DNA of 64,000 nucleotides from Zea mays (taxonomy: Eukaryota > Streptophyta > Magnoliopsida > Poales > Poaceae), in the NCBI RefSeq assembly GCF_902167145.1, contig NC_050100.1, positions 213,832,081 to 213,896,080 on the forward strand, given 5' to 3'. Below, one piece after another: positions 1-10,427 of the stretch. The first letter of the stretch is position 1, and the number at the start of each line of letters is the position of its first letter. The notes under the pieces are model-generated. The model was given only the letters and a program-made list of their open reading frames with translations. It did no database searches and had not been told where the DNA came from. Position numbers and translations under genes: made by a program.

Positions 1-26
1 TTCTTGATTCTCGGAATTTCTTTTGA
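1..26 (+). CDS. Last codons of copia RNase H
   Basis: The reading frame LDSRNFF followed by TGA matches the C-termini of the RNase H domains of copia C, D and E in this window (all end LDSRN..). Only the final eight residues are present, so nothing can be said about activity. Confidence 0.75.
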
Positions 27-845
27 TGTTTTGCACACATAGCTAATGAATATACCTTTGATCATGTCTCTTTTATATACTATGACTAATGTGTTTTCAA
101 GTGAATTTCAAACCAAGTCATAGATTGAAAGGGAATTGGAGTCTTCGGCGAAGACAAAGGCTTCCACTCCACTCCATCGAATCACTCACCCTTCGCCGTC
201 GCTCCGAGCAACTCTCCAACTTTGGTATAATCTTCACTCATGTTTTTGTTCACCAAAGGGGAAGAAAGTAGTAAAAGGGCTTATATTTCACTCAAATATC
301 CGTTTTTGGCGATTAATGCTAAAGGGAGGGAAAGTATTAGCCCAAAGCAAAAGGACCGCACCACCACCAATTTTCAAAATTTTAAAGGTCTTGAAATGAT
401 GAAATTTTCAATTTAGTATCTTATGTTTGATAGAATTTCAAATTGGTTCACTCTCTTCAAAAACTAACATCTAAAACCCTCTTGAACACTAAGATGAGGA
501 TTTTATTGAGGGGGAGTTTTGTTTAGTCAAAGGAAAAGCATTTTAAACAGAGGGAGAAAATTTTAAATCTTGAAAATGCTTCTCAAAATCTTATTCATTT
601 ACCTTTGACTGTTTGCAAAAGGACTTTGAAAAGAATCTACAAAAGGATTTGCAAAAACAAAACATGTGGTGCAAGCGTGGTCCAAAATGTTAAATATAAA
701 GAAACAATCCATGCATATCTTATGTGAATAGTTATTGGTTCAATTCCAAGTAACCTTTGCACTTACATTATGCAAACTAGTTCAATTATGCCCTTCTATA
801 CTTGCTTTGGTTTGTGTTGGCATCAATCACCAAAAAGGGGGAGAT
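27..845 (+). other. 3' untranslated region with repeated polypurine tracts
   Basis: About 0.8 kb of non-coding sequence lies between RNase H and the 3' LTR. Purine-rich runs occur near 318-333, 508-522 and 550-566, and the main one at 831-845 (AAAAGGGGGAGAT) directly abuts the LTR. Several polypurine tracts ahead of the 3' LTR are a known Sirevirus trait. The same region recurs at 40884-41638 (copia C) and, reversed, at 24395-25217 (copia D). Confidence 0.7.
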
Positions 846-2074
846 TGAAAGGGAATTAGGCTTACACCTTTTTCCTAATTGATTTTGGTGGTTGAATTGC
901 CCAACACAAATAATTGGACTAACTAGTTTGCTTTAGTATATAAGTTTTACAGGTGCCAAAGGTTCACAATAAGCCAATAAAAAGACCAAGAATGGGTTCA
1001 AACAAAGAGAGCTAAAGACATCCCAAAAGGCACTCTGGTCTGGCACACCGGACTGTCCGGTGTGCCACCGGACTGTCCGGTGTGCCACCGGACAGTGTCC
1101 GGTGCACCAGGGCACTCAACGCTGAACTTGCCACCTTCGGGAAAATGGGAGGCCGCTCTGCTATAATTCACCGGACAGTGTCCGGTGTCACACCGGACAG
1201 TGTCCGGTGTGCCAGCGGAGCAACGGTTACTTCGCGCGCAACGGTCGACTACAACACATTTAATGCGCGCCTGCGCGGCAGAGGACAGAGCACGCGCAGT
1301 TGGCGCACCGGACAGTCTACAGGACTTGTCCGGTGCACCACCGGACAACCCAGAGGCCCCACCTGTCAGAGCTCCAACGGTCGAACCCCAACGGCCAGCT
1401 GACGTGGCTGACGCACCGGACAGTGTCCGGTGGCGCACCGGACTGTCCGGTGCGCCATGCGACAACAGTCTTCCAACGACCACTTTGTGGTGGTTGGGGC
1501 TATAAATATCCCAACCACCCCACATTCAAGGCATCCAAGTTTTCCACCTTTGATACATTACAAGAGCTATAGCATTCAATTCTAGACACTCCAAAGAGAT
1601 CAAATCCTCTCCCAAGTCCAAAGACAACTCCAATCAATAGTGACTAGTGAGAGAGTGATATTTGTGTTCATTTGAGCTCTTGCGCTTGGATTGCTTCTTT
1701 TCTTTCTCATTCTTCTTGTGACAAACTCAATTGTAATCGAGGCAAGAGACACCAATTGTGTGGTGGTCCTTGCGGGACTTTTGTGTTCCGTTTGATTGAG
1801 AAGAGAAGCTCACTCGGTCTAAGTGATCGTTTGAGAGAGGGAAAGGGTTGAAAGAGACCCGGTCTTTGTGACCACCTCAACGGGGAGTAGGTTTGCAAGA
1901 ACCGAACCTCGGTAAAACAAATCCTTGTGTCACACTCTTTATTTGCTTGCGATTTGTTTTGCGCCCTCTCTCTCGGACTCGTTTATATTTCTAACGCTAA
2001 CCCGGCTTGTAGTTGTGCTTAAGTTTATAAATTTCAGATTCGCCCTATTCACCTCCCCCTCTAGGCGACTTTCA
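846..2074 (+). repeat. 3' LTR, Opie-like
   Basis: A 1229-bp LTR running from TGAAAGGGAATTAGG to GGCGACTTTCA. It contains many CACCGGACTGTCCGGTG-type palindromes between about 1043 and 1458, a TATA box (TATAAATATC) at 1501 and the typical pyrimidine-rich end (CCCCCTCTAGGCGACTTTCA). It resembles the LTRs of copia D and the solo LTR at 37899-39063. Confidence 0.9.
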
Positions 2075-2079
2075 GTAGG

Positions 2080-4687
2080 CTTCGGCCCCATAGACCGGGG
2101 AGTACGGGGTCCCTTCGGGGGTCCATCTAGTTGTCGCCACCGGAGTAGGAGTCTCCAGCGAAGACATCCTTCACGTCCCCCTCGGGTGATTGATACCCGA
2201 GGTCCCGTTCAGCCGCGGCCACCTCGTCGTCGTCGACCTTTTCCTTGCCAGGTCAACGACGAGGTGGGGAGCCATCCTTGGAAGACTGCTCACGCCGCTC
2301 GCTGACGCGTTTTGCGAGGTCAATGATCTCACGATACTCCGCGGCGCTGTGGTGACCGTTGGGGTGCACAGGGCATGAGCCGCTGTTACCCCTCTGCGGC
2401 CGTGGGCGTTTGTTGCGGTCGCCCCAGTCCCCGGTCACGGCTGCAACGACTAGAGCGGTGGACCGCGACTTCTGGTGGTCGCGGTCCTTCTTCTTTTTCT
2501 TCTTACCGTCCCGGGGGACGGCACCCGAGCCACCCGACTAGGCAGCCCCGGTTTGTGGGGCCGAGTGCCATGCATGGCCCTCGGCGGCTCTAGCGCATTT
2601 GTCGGCCAGAGCGAAGAGTGTGGGGACAGTCTCCATGTCATGCGTGGCCAACTTCTCCAACATTTTCTCATCACGTACTCCCTGGCGGAAGGTCGTGATG
2701 ATGGAAGCATTGGAAATGTGAGGTATAGTACCTCGCACCTTGGTGAAGCGGGAGATGAACATCCGGAGAGTCTCCCCGAGCTCCTGCCTTACTGCATGGA
2801 GGTGGGCCTCCACATCGTGTTGCTGGTAAGCGCTGGCAAAGTTCGTAACGAACCGCGCGCAGAGCTCTTCCCAGGAGTAGATTGACCCTGGGCTAGATCT
2901 GGGCATAAAACCCGAGCCCAAAGCCCTAAACCCGAAATACCTGAATCCGTACCCATTTAGCTCGAAGCCCGTTACCCGAACAGATCCAACGGGTAACGAA
3001 ACTGAATACCCGAACTAAGTTCGGGCCTAATCGAGTAGTAACCCGCGATACCTGAAGTACCCATTCTACCTGAAATAAAACAAGAGAAACCAAATGTACC
3101 TCCAATACTGGAAATTACAGCCGCCGCCCGCCACCATTACGACCATTAGCAACAATGTCATAAAGAAAATGCTTCTCGTTTACACTCTGTAGAAATAAGT
3201 TTCAGAATTCATCAAAAGTAAGCAATGTATTTTCAATTCAGATAGATAACAATGCTGGAAATAGAGAAGAAATACTTTTATGCTTGTAGCCTGGTAGGTT
3301 TAGCGCTGGCAGTTATCATCTCCTGCAGAACATTTTAATGTTTAATTAAGGTCAGGAACTTTTATAAACATTGTGATGTACTATAACCAACTGTATGCAA
3401 TTATTTTTACTTTCTAGCTATTGGATCCCACGCTTACTCCATATATAAAGAGAAACAATAGGTAACAGAAAATATTAAACTGCATTCATCCATGTTGCCG
3501 AGATGAATCTTTATTTTTTAGGGGAGCAGCAACCTGCGCTGTTGCTTTCGGATAGTTCGTCTTGGACTCACTGGCAAAAGCTAGTGTGGCTCGGTGGCTC
3601 CGGTTTTGCAGAAAGGACTGCACTGCCTACCTACTATCTGTGCTGTTGCCTGCTACTCTACAGACTACACGTATGGAACTATAGACTATGGAGAACAAAA
3701 ATTGTTTCACTATCACGGTTTCACTGCATCTGGTTCTGGTGTCTGTCGAGTGTTTTGAATATCACTATCACTGTTTCACTGCCTGCTACTCTCTGTTATG
3801 TGTGAGAGCGAATATTGTTTCACTCACTGTTGAATATTAAATATTGATTCACTTTTTCACAGTTGAATGTTAAATCTTGCTCTCTTGAATATTAAATATC
3901 CTACTCTACTACTTTTGAATATTGTTTCACTGTTTCGGGTAGTTTGCTATTACCCAAACCCGTACCCGAAATTACGGGTACCCGAAATTACGGGTAAGGG
4001 TTCAGGTATAGATGTTAGAAGCCCAAAATATAAAAAACCCGAAAAGCCCGACCTGAAATACCGGGTAAACCCGAACGCCTAGCACTACCTGGGGCAAGGT
4101 TCATGAGCCAAGTCCGGGCAGGTCCAGACAAGGCGACATGAAAATATGTCACCATCACAGCGGTGTTTCCACCTGCTGTTGTGATAGCGGTGACGTACAC
4201 TTGCAGGAATTCTGACGGGTTTGACGTCCCGTCGTACTTTTCCGGTAGGTGCGGTCGGAACTTGGATGGCCATGACGCTGGCGCAGCCCACGCCGGCCAA
4301 GGGGACACCCGCTTGGGACCAGGTGCCCATTGGGGCCTGCGGTGCTACCGCAGCGAAGTCTTGATCGAGGTTGCGACCCTCGATGTTTTGCTGGCGCTCG
4401 CGCGCCCTCTCTAAAGAGATCCGGGCGTCCTCCCCCGCACGCCTGCGGTTGAGTTCCGCCCGGAGGTCGTTGGTCTGTGCGCCCCTCACTGAGGGTGAGC
4501 GCACAGACGTCGATGCCTCATGTTGGCGCCAGGATGACCGTGGCCTCGACCTGTTCGAGGTAGAATGTGCCATGCCGAGCAGTCGGTCGACATCATCCCG
4601 CCATTGCTTCATGGCCCCAGGTGAGGCCATGGAGCTTGGAGGGTGACGCAGCAACTCCCTGGCTGTTGACAATGCTCCCGGGGCCAT
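2080..4687 (-). pseudogene. Gypsy gag (element B), split by a hAT-like insertion
   Basis: Gag packages the element RNA into virus-like particles. The first part (4687-4088) starts with a polar, arginine-rich N-terminal region and leads into the retrotransposon gag domain (motifs KYDGTSNPSEFLQVY and GPARTWLMNL). After the hAT-like insertion the domain continues at 2893 (SWEELCARFVTNF, then AHLHAVRQ..GETLRMFISRF). Further left, frames near 2253-2438 carry a degenerate knuckle (CPVHPNGHHS). A frameshift near 4290 and stops after about 2538 break the frame, so the gene is dead. The fragment ends at the copia LTR at 2074. Confidence 0.8.
2894..4087. mobile_element. Non-autonomous hAT-like DNA transposon
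   Basis: A 1194-bp segment interrupts the gypsy gag at matching codons. Its ends are imperfect inverted repeats (TAGATCTGGGC at the left, TAGTGCTAGGC read inward from the right). Both subterminal regions are packed with short ACCCGAAA/CGGGTA motifs, as in many plant hAT elements. The flanks share CCTGGG (2888-2893 and 4088-4093), best read as a decayed 8-bp target duplication. No transposase frame is visible, so it would have been mobilised in trans. The class call is an inference from ends and motif style. Confidence 0.65.
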
Positions 4688-4895
4688 CCTCGACGGAGTC
4701 CGTGATATCTGCGCAGTTGTATGCTACCGCGCAGCGTGCACAGCTGCAGTGCCCGACACTGGGCGGCTGGGAACCTGTGGCGTGGAAGAAACAACTTCTT
4801 CCTCCACCAGGAAATCCGTTGAAGTCTCGGCGCGGTGCTCAATGATTTGCACCATCATGCTGAGCGAGAAAAACAAGCAGAAACCTAATGCCAAA

Positions 4896-4914
4896 CCCCC
4901 TACCTGGCGCGCCA
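4896..4914 (-). other. Primer binding site of gypsy B
   Basis: Read on the minus strand this is TGGCGCGCCAGGTAGGGGG, lying just inside the end of the 5' LTR. A near-identical site occurs in the Huck-like element (32591-32608). The tRNA used was not determined. Confidence 0.7.
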
Positions 4915-4916
4915 AA

Positions 4917-5231
4917 TGTTGGAGAGGGAAATCTCCGACCGGGTGGCGGAATGCACCCACCCTAATCCTAAGATGAGGAGGGGGATTAAGCGTTTTGCCT
5001 GTTGGTAGATGAACGATGAACTCAAGAACACGCGAGGATTTAGAGTGGTTCGGGCCGCCGGAGCGTAACACCCTACTCCACTGTGTAATGTATTGAGCTT
5101 GTTTGGACTTGTGAGCCTGAGCTAGGTCTAAGTGTCCTTCATCCGAGTGTGTCCGTCCGAGTGTGTGAGTGTGAACTCCCCTTGTAACGTTGCATGCCCC
5201 CCTTTTATAACTAAGGGGGCATGTACAAGGG
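4917..5231 (-). repeat. 5' LTR of gypsy B, first part (promoter-distal end)
   Basis: The LTR begins TGTTGGAGAGGG on the plus strand (its 3' end in element orientation). It is cut at 5231 by copia A and resumes at 36728. A minus-strand TATA box (TTATAAAAGG) lies at about 5201-5210. With the second part the LTR is about 1.14 kb. Confidence 0.8.
5227..5231. repeat. Left target-site duplication of copia A (AAGGG)
   Basis: AAGGG directly precedes the 5' LTR of copia A and is repeated at 36723-36727 directly after its 3' LTR, 31.5 kb away. This proves the two LTRs belong to one insertion. Confidence 0.95.
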
Positions 5232-5463
5232 TGAAAGGGAAATGTGCACTTGGGCCATTTCTAAGTATTTTGGTGATTGAGTGCCAACACAAGTGGACTC
5301 AAGTTAATCTATGGATAAAGTGCAAATCAAGTAAAAAGGTATGTTTCTAAGACTTAGTACATTGTTTTGGAGACTAATGTACTATGTCTAAGTGCTGGAA
5401 ACAGGAGAAATCAAGTTGAAAAAGAGATGGCTCTGTTCAGCCAAAGACAGCTCGGTCTGGGTG

Positions 5464-5792
5464 CACCGGACTGTCCGGTGGTGCACCGGACAGTGTCCGG
5501 TGCGCCAGGCCGGAGTCTGTCAACTGGCCGCTCTCGGGAAAAAATTAACGGTGTATGGCTATAAATCACCAGACTGTCCGGTGGTGCACCGGACTGTCCG
5601 GTGAGCCAACTGTCAGCCGGGCCAACGGTCGGCCGCATAATCCGCGCGCGACGCGTGGCAAGTGCCAACGGTCGGATGGGGCACCGGACTGTCCGGTGTG
5701 CACCGGACAGTGTCCGGTGCGCCAACGGCTCCAAGACTGCAACGGTCGGCTTCGCCAAATAAGGAAAGAGATCCGCACCGGACTGTCCGGTG
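5464..5792. promoter_or_regulatory. Cluster of CACCGGACTGTCCGGTG palindromes
   Basis: At least seven full or variant copies of CACCGGAC[T/A]GTCCGGTG occur here (for example 5464-5480 and 5776-5792), some with an AGTG centre. The cluster lies directly upstream of the TATA box. Palindromes of this sort are a described hallmark of Sirevirus LTRs. A role as protein-binding sites is inference. Confidence 0.75.
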
Positions 5793-5860
5793 CGCCAGGC
5801 GACAGAAGGCAAGAATTGCCTTCTTGAAATGCTCTCAACGGCTCCTAGCTGCTTTGGGGC

Positions 5861-5870
5861 TATAAAAGGG
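5861..5870 (+). promoter_or_regulatory. TATA box of copia A 5' LTR
   Basis: TATAAAAGGG preceded by GGGGC. The same block occurs in both LTRs of copia E (51937 and 59625). It is missing from A's own 3' LTR. Confidence 0.75.
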
Positions 5871-6461
5871 ACCCCTAGGCGCATGGATGAGAACACCAAG
5901 CATTCTCTAAGCATTCCTAAGCACCAAGACTTCGATTCCGCGCATTTGATTCTTTGTGATAGCAACTAGAGCTCCATTTGAGTTGTGAACTCGTCGGGTT
6001 GTGTTGTGAGCTCTTGTTGTGACTTGTGTGCGTGTTGGTACTCTGATTTCATGTCTTGTGTGCGTTGCTCATCCCTCCCTTACTCCGTGCTTCTTTGTGA
6101 ACATCAAAGTGTAAGGGCGAGAGGCTCCAAGTTGTGGAGATTCCTCGCAAGTGGGATATAGTAAAGTGAAAGCAAAACACCGTGGTATTCAAGTGGGTCT
6201 TTGGACCGCTTGAAAGGGGTTGATTGCAACCCTCGTCCGTTGGGACGCCACAACGTGGAGTAGGCAAGTGTTGGACTTGGCCGAACCACGGGATAAACCA
6301 CTGTGCCATCTCTGTGTTGATCTCTTTGTGGTTATCGTGTTGTGCAAGCTCTCCTCTCTAGCCACTTGGCTTAATTGTGCTAACTCCTAATCAAGTTTTG
6401 TGGATTAAGTTTCAAGTTTTTACAGGATCACCTATTCACCCCCCCTCTAGGTGCTCTCAAT

Positions 6462-6473
6462 TGGTATGAGAGT
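6462..6473 (+). other. Primer binding site of copia A (mutated)
   Basis: TGGTATGAGAGT lies two bases after the LTR. It matches the tRNA-iMet primer site seen intact in copia E (TGGTATCAGAGT) except for C to G at the seventh base. Confidence 0.85.
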
Positions 6474-6509
6474 CGTTCTCTTCAAGAAAGGGACTAATCG
6501 CCCAAAGAG

Positions 6510-8906
6510 ATGGATCCTAAGGGAAAGGGGATGGTGGTCAATGATAAGGAGAAGGAGTCCTTCGTCAATGATCCAAAAGATGACAAGCCTACTGACTCGG
6601 GCTCAAGCCACAAGAGAAAAGACGGGAAGAAGAAGAAAACAAGGCGCATCAAGGAGATCGTCTACTACGATGACAGCGACGAGTCCTCTTCTTCCCAAAA
6701 GGACGACGACAACTACGAGAAAAAGAAAACAGTCAATTCAAACTTTTCTTTTGATTATTCTCGTATTCCGCAAAATACAAATGCTCACTTACTCTCCATT
6801 CCACTTGGTAAACCTCCTCACTTTGATGGAGAGGACTACGGATTTTGGAGTCACAAAATGCGTAGTCACTTGTTCTCTCTCCATCCAAGCATATGGGAGA
6901 TAGTAGAGAGTGGAATGCAATTCGATAGTAGTGATAGTCCCATGTTTATCAATGAGCAAATTCACAAAAATGCACAAGCTACTACTGTTCTTCTAGCATC
7001 ATTGTGCAGGGATGAATACCATAAGTTGAGCGGCTTGGATAACGCCAAGAAGATTTGGGACACCCTAAAGATCTCACATGAGGGTAACAACGTCACCATG
7101 CTCACCAAGATGGAGTTGGTGGAGGGCGAACTTGGGAGATTCGCAATGATCAGGGGCGAGGAGCCAACCCAAACATACAACCGGCTAAAGACCCTCGTCA
7201 ACAAAATAAGGAGCTATGGAAGCACGCGATGGACGGACCACGACGTCGTCCGCCTAATGCTAAGGTCCTTTACTGTCCTTGATCCACATCTTGTAAACAA
7301 TATTTGTGAGAATCCTAGGTACACCAAGATGTCGCCCGAAGAAATTCTTGGGAAATTTGTAAGCGGGCGGATGATGATCAAGGAGGCGAGGTACGTGGAT
7401 GATGCGTTGAATGGCCCAATCCACAAGCCTCAAACCGTTGCTCTCAAAGAAACAAGGAGCAAGGAGGCGCTACCTAGCAAGGTGGCGCAAGTTGAGGCGG
7501 TCGGGCTTAATGAGGAAGAAATGGCCCTCATTATCAAGCGGTTCAAGACGACGCTAAAGGGTCGCAAGGAGCACCCCAACAAGAACAAGACGAAGGGGAA
7601 GCGCTCCTGCTTCAAATGTGGTAAGATTGGTCATTTTATCGCTAATTGCCCCGATAATGATAGTGACCAGGAAAAGAAGAGTGGAAAGTGGGAAAAGAAG
7701 AAGAACTATAAGAAGGCAAAGGGCGAGACACATCTTGGAAAGGAGTGGGATTTGGATTGCTCCTCGTCTGACTCCGACAACGAAGGACTTGCCTCCACCG
7801 CCTTCAACAAATCATTCCTCTTCCCAAACGAGCATCACACATGCCTCATGGCAAAGGAGAAGAAGGTATGTACTCGAAACAATACTACTTATGCTTCTTC
7901 AAGTGAGGATGAGTCTAGTGATGATGATGAAATAGACTATTCATGTTTATTCAAGGGCCTAGATAAAACTAAGGTTGATAAGATTAATGAATTAATTGAT
8001 GCCTTGAATGATAAGAATAGGTTGTTAGAAAAGCAAGAGGATCTTTTGTATGAAGAGCATGATAAATTTGTAGAGGCACAAAATTCTCTTGCATTAGAAA
8101 TTAAAATGAATGAAATGCTTTCTTGTGAATTGTCTACATGCCATGACTCTATTTCTAGCTTAAAGAGCATAAATGATGATTTGAATGCTAAGTTAGAAAT
8201 AGCCAATAAATCAACATCTTGTGTAGAACATGTTGCAATTTGCAATAGGTGTAAAGATTTTAATATTGATGCTTGTAGTGAACACCTAGTTTTAATTTAT
8301 AAATTGAATGATGAAGTGGCTGGTCTTAATGCCCAACTTAAGACTAGCAAAAATGATTTTGATAAACTAAAATTTGCAAGGGATGCCTACACGGTTGGTA
8401 GACACCCCTCAATTAAGGATGGTCTTGGCTTCAAGAGGGAAGTTAAGAACTTAACAAGCCATAAGGCTTCCATCTCCATCAAGGAGAAAGGGAAGGCCCA
8501 TATGGCAAATAGTATTCAAAAGAACCATGCTTTCTTATACCATGATAGGAGATATTCTAGGAATGTTCATCATGATAGGAGTTGCAATGATGTTGTTTCA
8601 CATGCTTATGATTCAAATGCAATGTTTGCCTCTAGTTCTTCTATGCATCATAGAAATTTGGCTAGGAAAAATGCTATGCCTAGAAGAAATATTGTTCATG
8701 TTCCTAGGAAAGTAATGAATGAACCTTCTACAATTTATTATGCTTGCAATGCTTCCTTTGCTATTTGTAGAAAGGATAAGAAAGTAATTGCTAGGAAATT
8801 AGGGGCCAAATGTAAGGGAGACAAGACTTGCATTTGGGTCCCTAAGACTATTGTAACTAACCTTGTAGGACCCAACATGAGTTGGGTACCTAAGACCCAA
8901 GCCTAA
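6510..8906 (+). CDS. gag: Copia A gag, Sirevirus type
   Basis: An open frame of 798 residues encoding the capsid/nucleocapsid polyprotein. It starts at the first ATG after the primer site (MDPKGKGMVV) with a lysine-rich, acidic N-terminus. The copia gag fold spans roughly residues 95-300 (FDGEDYGFWSHKMR..WDTLKISHEG). A CCHC zinc knuckle (CFKCGKIGHFIANC) sits at residues 367-380. A long predicted coiled coil follows at about 480-640. The C-terminus repeats WVPK twice. About 800 residues is usual for Sireviruses, whose gag is extended after the knuckle. The frame ends in TAA at 8904-8906, just before pol. It is 75-85% like copia E gag by eye and looks intact. Confidence 0.9.
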   Translation: MDPKGKGMVVNDKEKESFVNDPKDDKPTDSGSSHKRKDGKKKKTRRIKEIVYYDDSDESSSSQKDDDNYEKKKTVNSNFSFDYSRIPQNTNAHLLSIPLGKPPHFDGEDYGFWSHKMRSHLFSLHPSIWEIVESGMQFDSSDSPMFINEQIHKNAQATTVLLASLCRDEYHKLSGLDNAKKIWDTLKISHEGNNVTMLTKMELVEGELGRFAMIRGEEPTQTYNRLKTLVNKIRSYGSTRWTDHDVVRLMLRSFTVLDPHLVNNICENPRYTKMSPEEILGKFVSGRMMIKEARYVDDALNGPIHKPQTVALKETRSKEALPSKVAQVEAVGLNEEEMALIIKRFKTTLKGRKEHPNKNKTKGKRSCFKCGKIGHFIANCPDNDSDQEKKSGKWEKKKNYKKAKGETHLGKEWDLDCSSSDSDNEGLASTAFNKSFLFPNEHHTCLMAKEKKVCTRNNTTYASSSEDESSDDDEIDYSCLFKGLDKTKVDKINELIDALNDKNRLLEKQEDLLYEEHDKFVEAQNSLALEIKMNEMLSCELSTCHDSISSLKSINDDLNAKLEIANKSTSCVEHVAICNRCKDFNIDACSEHLVLIYKLNDEVAGLNAQLKTSKNDFDKLKFARDAYTVGRHPSIKDGLGFKREVKNLTSHKASISIKEKGKAHMANSIQKNHAFLYHDRRYSRNVHHDRSCNDVVSHAYDSNAMFASSSSMHHRNLARKNAMPRRNIVHVPRKVMNEPSTIYYACNASFAICRKDKKVIARKLGAKCKGDKTCIWVPKTIVTNLVGPNMSWVPKTQA

Positions 8907-8913
8907 ATTTGCC

Positions 8914-9156
8914 TTGCAGGTTTATGCATCCGGGGGCTCAAGCTGGATTATTGACAGCGGATGCACAAAGCACATGACGGGAGAAAAGAGGATGTTCTCT
9001 TCCTACGTCAAGAACAAGGATCCCCAAGATTCAATCATATTCGGTGATGGGAACGAAGGCAAGGTGAAAGGGTTAGGAAAAATTGCTATTTCATCCGAGC
9101 ACTCTATTTCTAATGTGTTCTTAGTTGAGTCGTTGGATATAACTTGTTGTCTGTGA
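8914..9156 (+). pseudogene. Copia A protease, ends in a frameshift
   Basis: The start of pol. The aspartic protease active site is visible as SSWIIDSGCTKHMTG. Compared with copia E, one base is missing near 9131 (GAGTCG against GAGTCTC), which shifts the frame and ends it at 9154-9156. Pol lies in the +1 frame relative to gag and directly follows the gag stop. A TTGCAG/GTTTATG block at 8914-8926 marks the junction. Confidence 0.85.
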
Positions 9157-10427
9157 GTCAACTTTGTAATATGGGATATAACTGTTTATTCACAAATGTA
9201 GATGTGTCTGTCTTTAGAAGAAGTGATGGTTCATTAGCTTTTAAGGGTGTACTAGACGACAAACTTTATTTAGTTGATTTTGCAAAAGAGGAGGCCGGTC
9301 TAGATGCATGTTTAATTGCTAAGTCTAGCATGGGCTGGCTGTGCCATCGCCGTTTGGCACATGTGGGGATGAAGAACCTTCACAAGCTTCTAAAGGGAGA
9401 ACACGTGATAGGTCTAACTAATGTAACGTTCGAAAAAGATAGACCTTGTGCAGTTTGTCAAGCAGGTAAACAGGTGGGAAGCTCTCATCATGCCAAAAAT
9501 GTGATGACAACATCAAAACCCCTGGAGTTACTTCATATGGATCTCTTCGGACCCGTCGCCTATCTAAGCATAGGAGGAAGTAAGTATGGTCTTGTTATAG
9601 TTGATGATTTTTCCCGCTTCACTTGGGTATTCTTTCTGCAGGATAAATCTGAAACCCAAGGGACCCTCAAGCGCTTCCTAAGGAGAGCTCAAAATGAGTT
9701 TGAGCTCAAGGTGAAGAAGATAAGGAGCGACAATGGGTCCAAATTCAAGAACCTTCAAGTGGAGGAGTACCTTGAGGAGGAAGGAATCAAGCACGAGTTC
9801 TCTGCTCCCTACACACCACAGCAAAATGGTGTGGTAGAGAGGAAGAACAGGACGCTTATAGACATGGCGAGGACGATGCTTGGAGAGTTCAAGACCCCCG
9901 AGCGCTTTTGGTCGGAAGCCGTGAACACGGCTTGCCACACCATCAACCGGGTCTATCTTCATCGCCTCCTCAAGAAGACTTCATATGAGCTTCTAACCGG
10001 TAACAAACCCAATGTATCTTACTTTCGTGTATTTGGGAGAAAATGTTACATTCTAGTGAAGAAAGGTAGAAATTCTAAGTTTGCTCCCAAAGCTATAGAA
10101 GGGTTTTTGTTAGGTTATGACTCAAATACAAAGGCGTATAGGGTCTTCAACAAATCATCAGGTTTGGTTGAAGTCTCTAGCGACGTTGTATTTGATGAGA
10201 CTAATGGCTCTCCAAGGGAGCAAGTTGTTGATCTTGATGATGTAGATGAAGAAGACATTCCAACGGCCGCAATGCGCACCATGGCGATTGGAGATGTGAG
10301 GCCACTGGAACAAAAGGAGCAAGATCAACCTTCTTCCTCAACAATTATGCATCCCCCAACTCAAGACGATGAACAGGTTCATCAAAAAGAGGCGTGTGAT
10401 CAAGGGGAGCACAAGATGTTCATGTGA
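9144..10427 (+). pseudogene. Copia A integrase
   Basis: Integrase inserts the cDNA into the host chromosome. The HHCC zinc region is present (HRRLAHVG.., CAVCQAGK). The catalytic aspartates are in HMDLFGP and RSDNGSKF, and the glutamate in [11 protein letters not shown]. The residue after the second aspartate motif is K where copia E has E (SDNGSEF), and a tryptophan before HRRLAH is changed to C. The frame fails near 10400, where a G is lost from a G run relative to copia E. It is followed by in-frame stops (GAA to TAA at about 10436, GGA to TGA near 10521). The gene is not functional as read. Confidence 0.88.

Larger units (their letters stand above)
1..2074 (+). mobile_element. 3' end of an Opie-like Sirevirus (copia), 5' part outside window
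   Basis: This is the right end of a plus-strand Ty1/copia element. It holds the last RNase H codons (stop TGA at 24-26), a non-coding 3' region with purine tracts, and the complete 3' LTR. The five bases after the LTR (GTAGG, 2075-2079) would be the target-site duplication, but the partner lies outside the window. The sequence to the right is a gypsy gag, so this copy probably inserted into gypsy element B. The family assignment rests on the LTR start (TGAAAGGGAATTAGGC) shared with copia D. Confidence 0.85.
5232..6459 (+). repeat. 5' LTR of copia A
   Basis: A 1228-bp LTR from TGAAAGGGAAATGTGC to GTGCTCTCA. It carries a cluster of GGAC-GTCC palindromes at 5464-5792 followed by a TATA box at 5861. 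Compared with the 830-bp 3' LTR it retains 417 bp that the latter lost. Confidence 0.93.

Noticed and set aside
998..1525. 175-residue minus-strand frame in the LTR, and similar frames in every other Sirevirus LTR (for example 59127-59612, 23488-24180, 31628-32320)
   Set aside because: They are chance frames through the palindrome clusters, rich in repeated TGQSG/RTVRC words. They vary between LTRs and lack domain similarity.
2075..2130. A second LTR boundary right of 2074
   Set aside because: The sequence reads on as gypsy gag C-terminal codons on the minus strand. No TG..CA LTR structure is seen.
3503..3805. 100-residue frame inside the hAT-like element as a transposase remnant
   Set aside because: No RNase H-like or BED-finger motifs. 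It is too short and of unremarkable composition.
5464..5792. Regularly spaced palindromes that resemble a CRISPR array
   Set aside because: The units are perfect palindromes within LTR promoters of a plant retrotransposon, with irregular spacing and copies in every related LTR. No cas genes are present.
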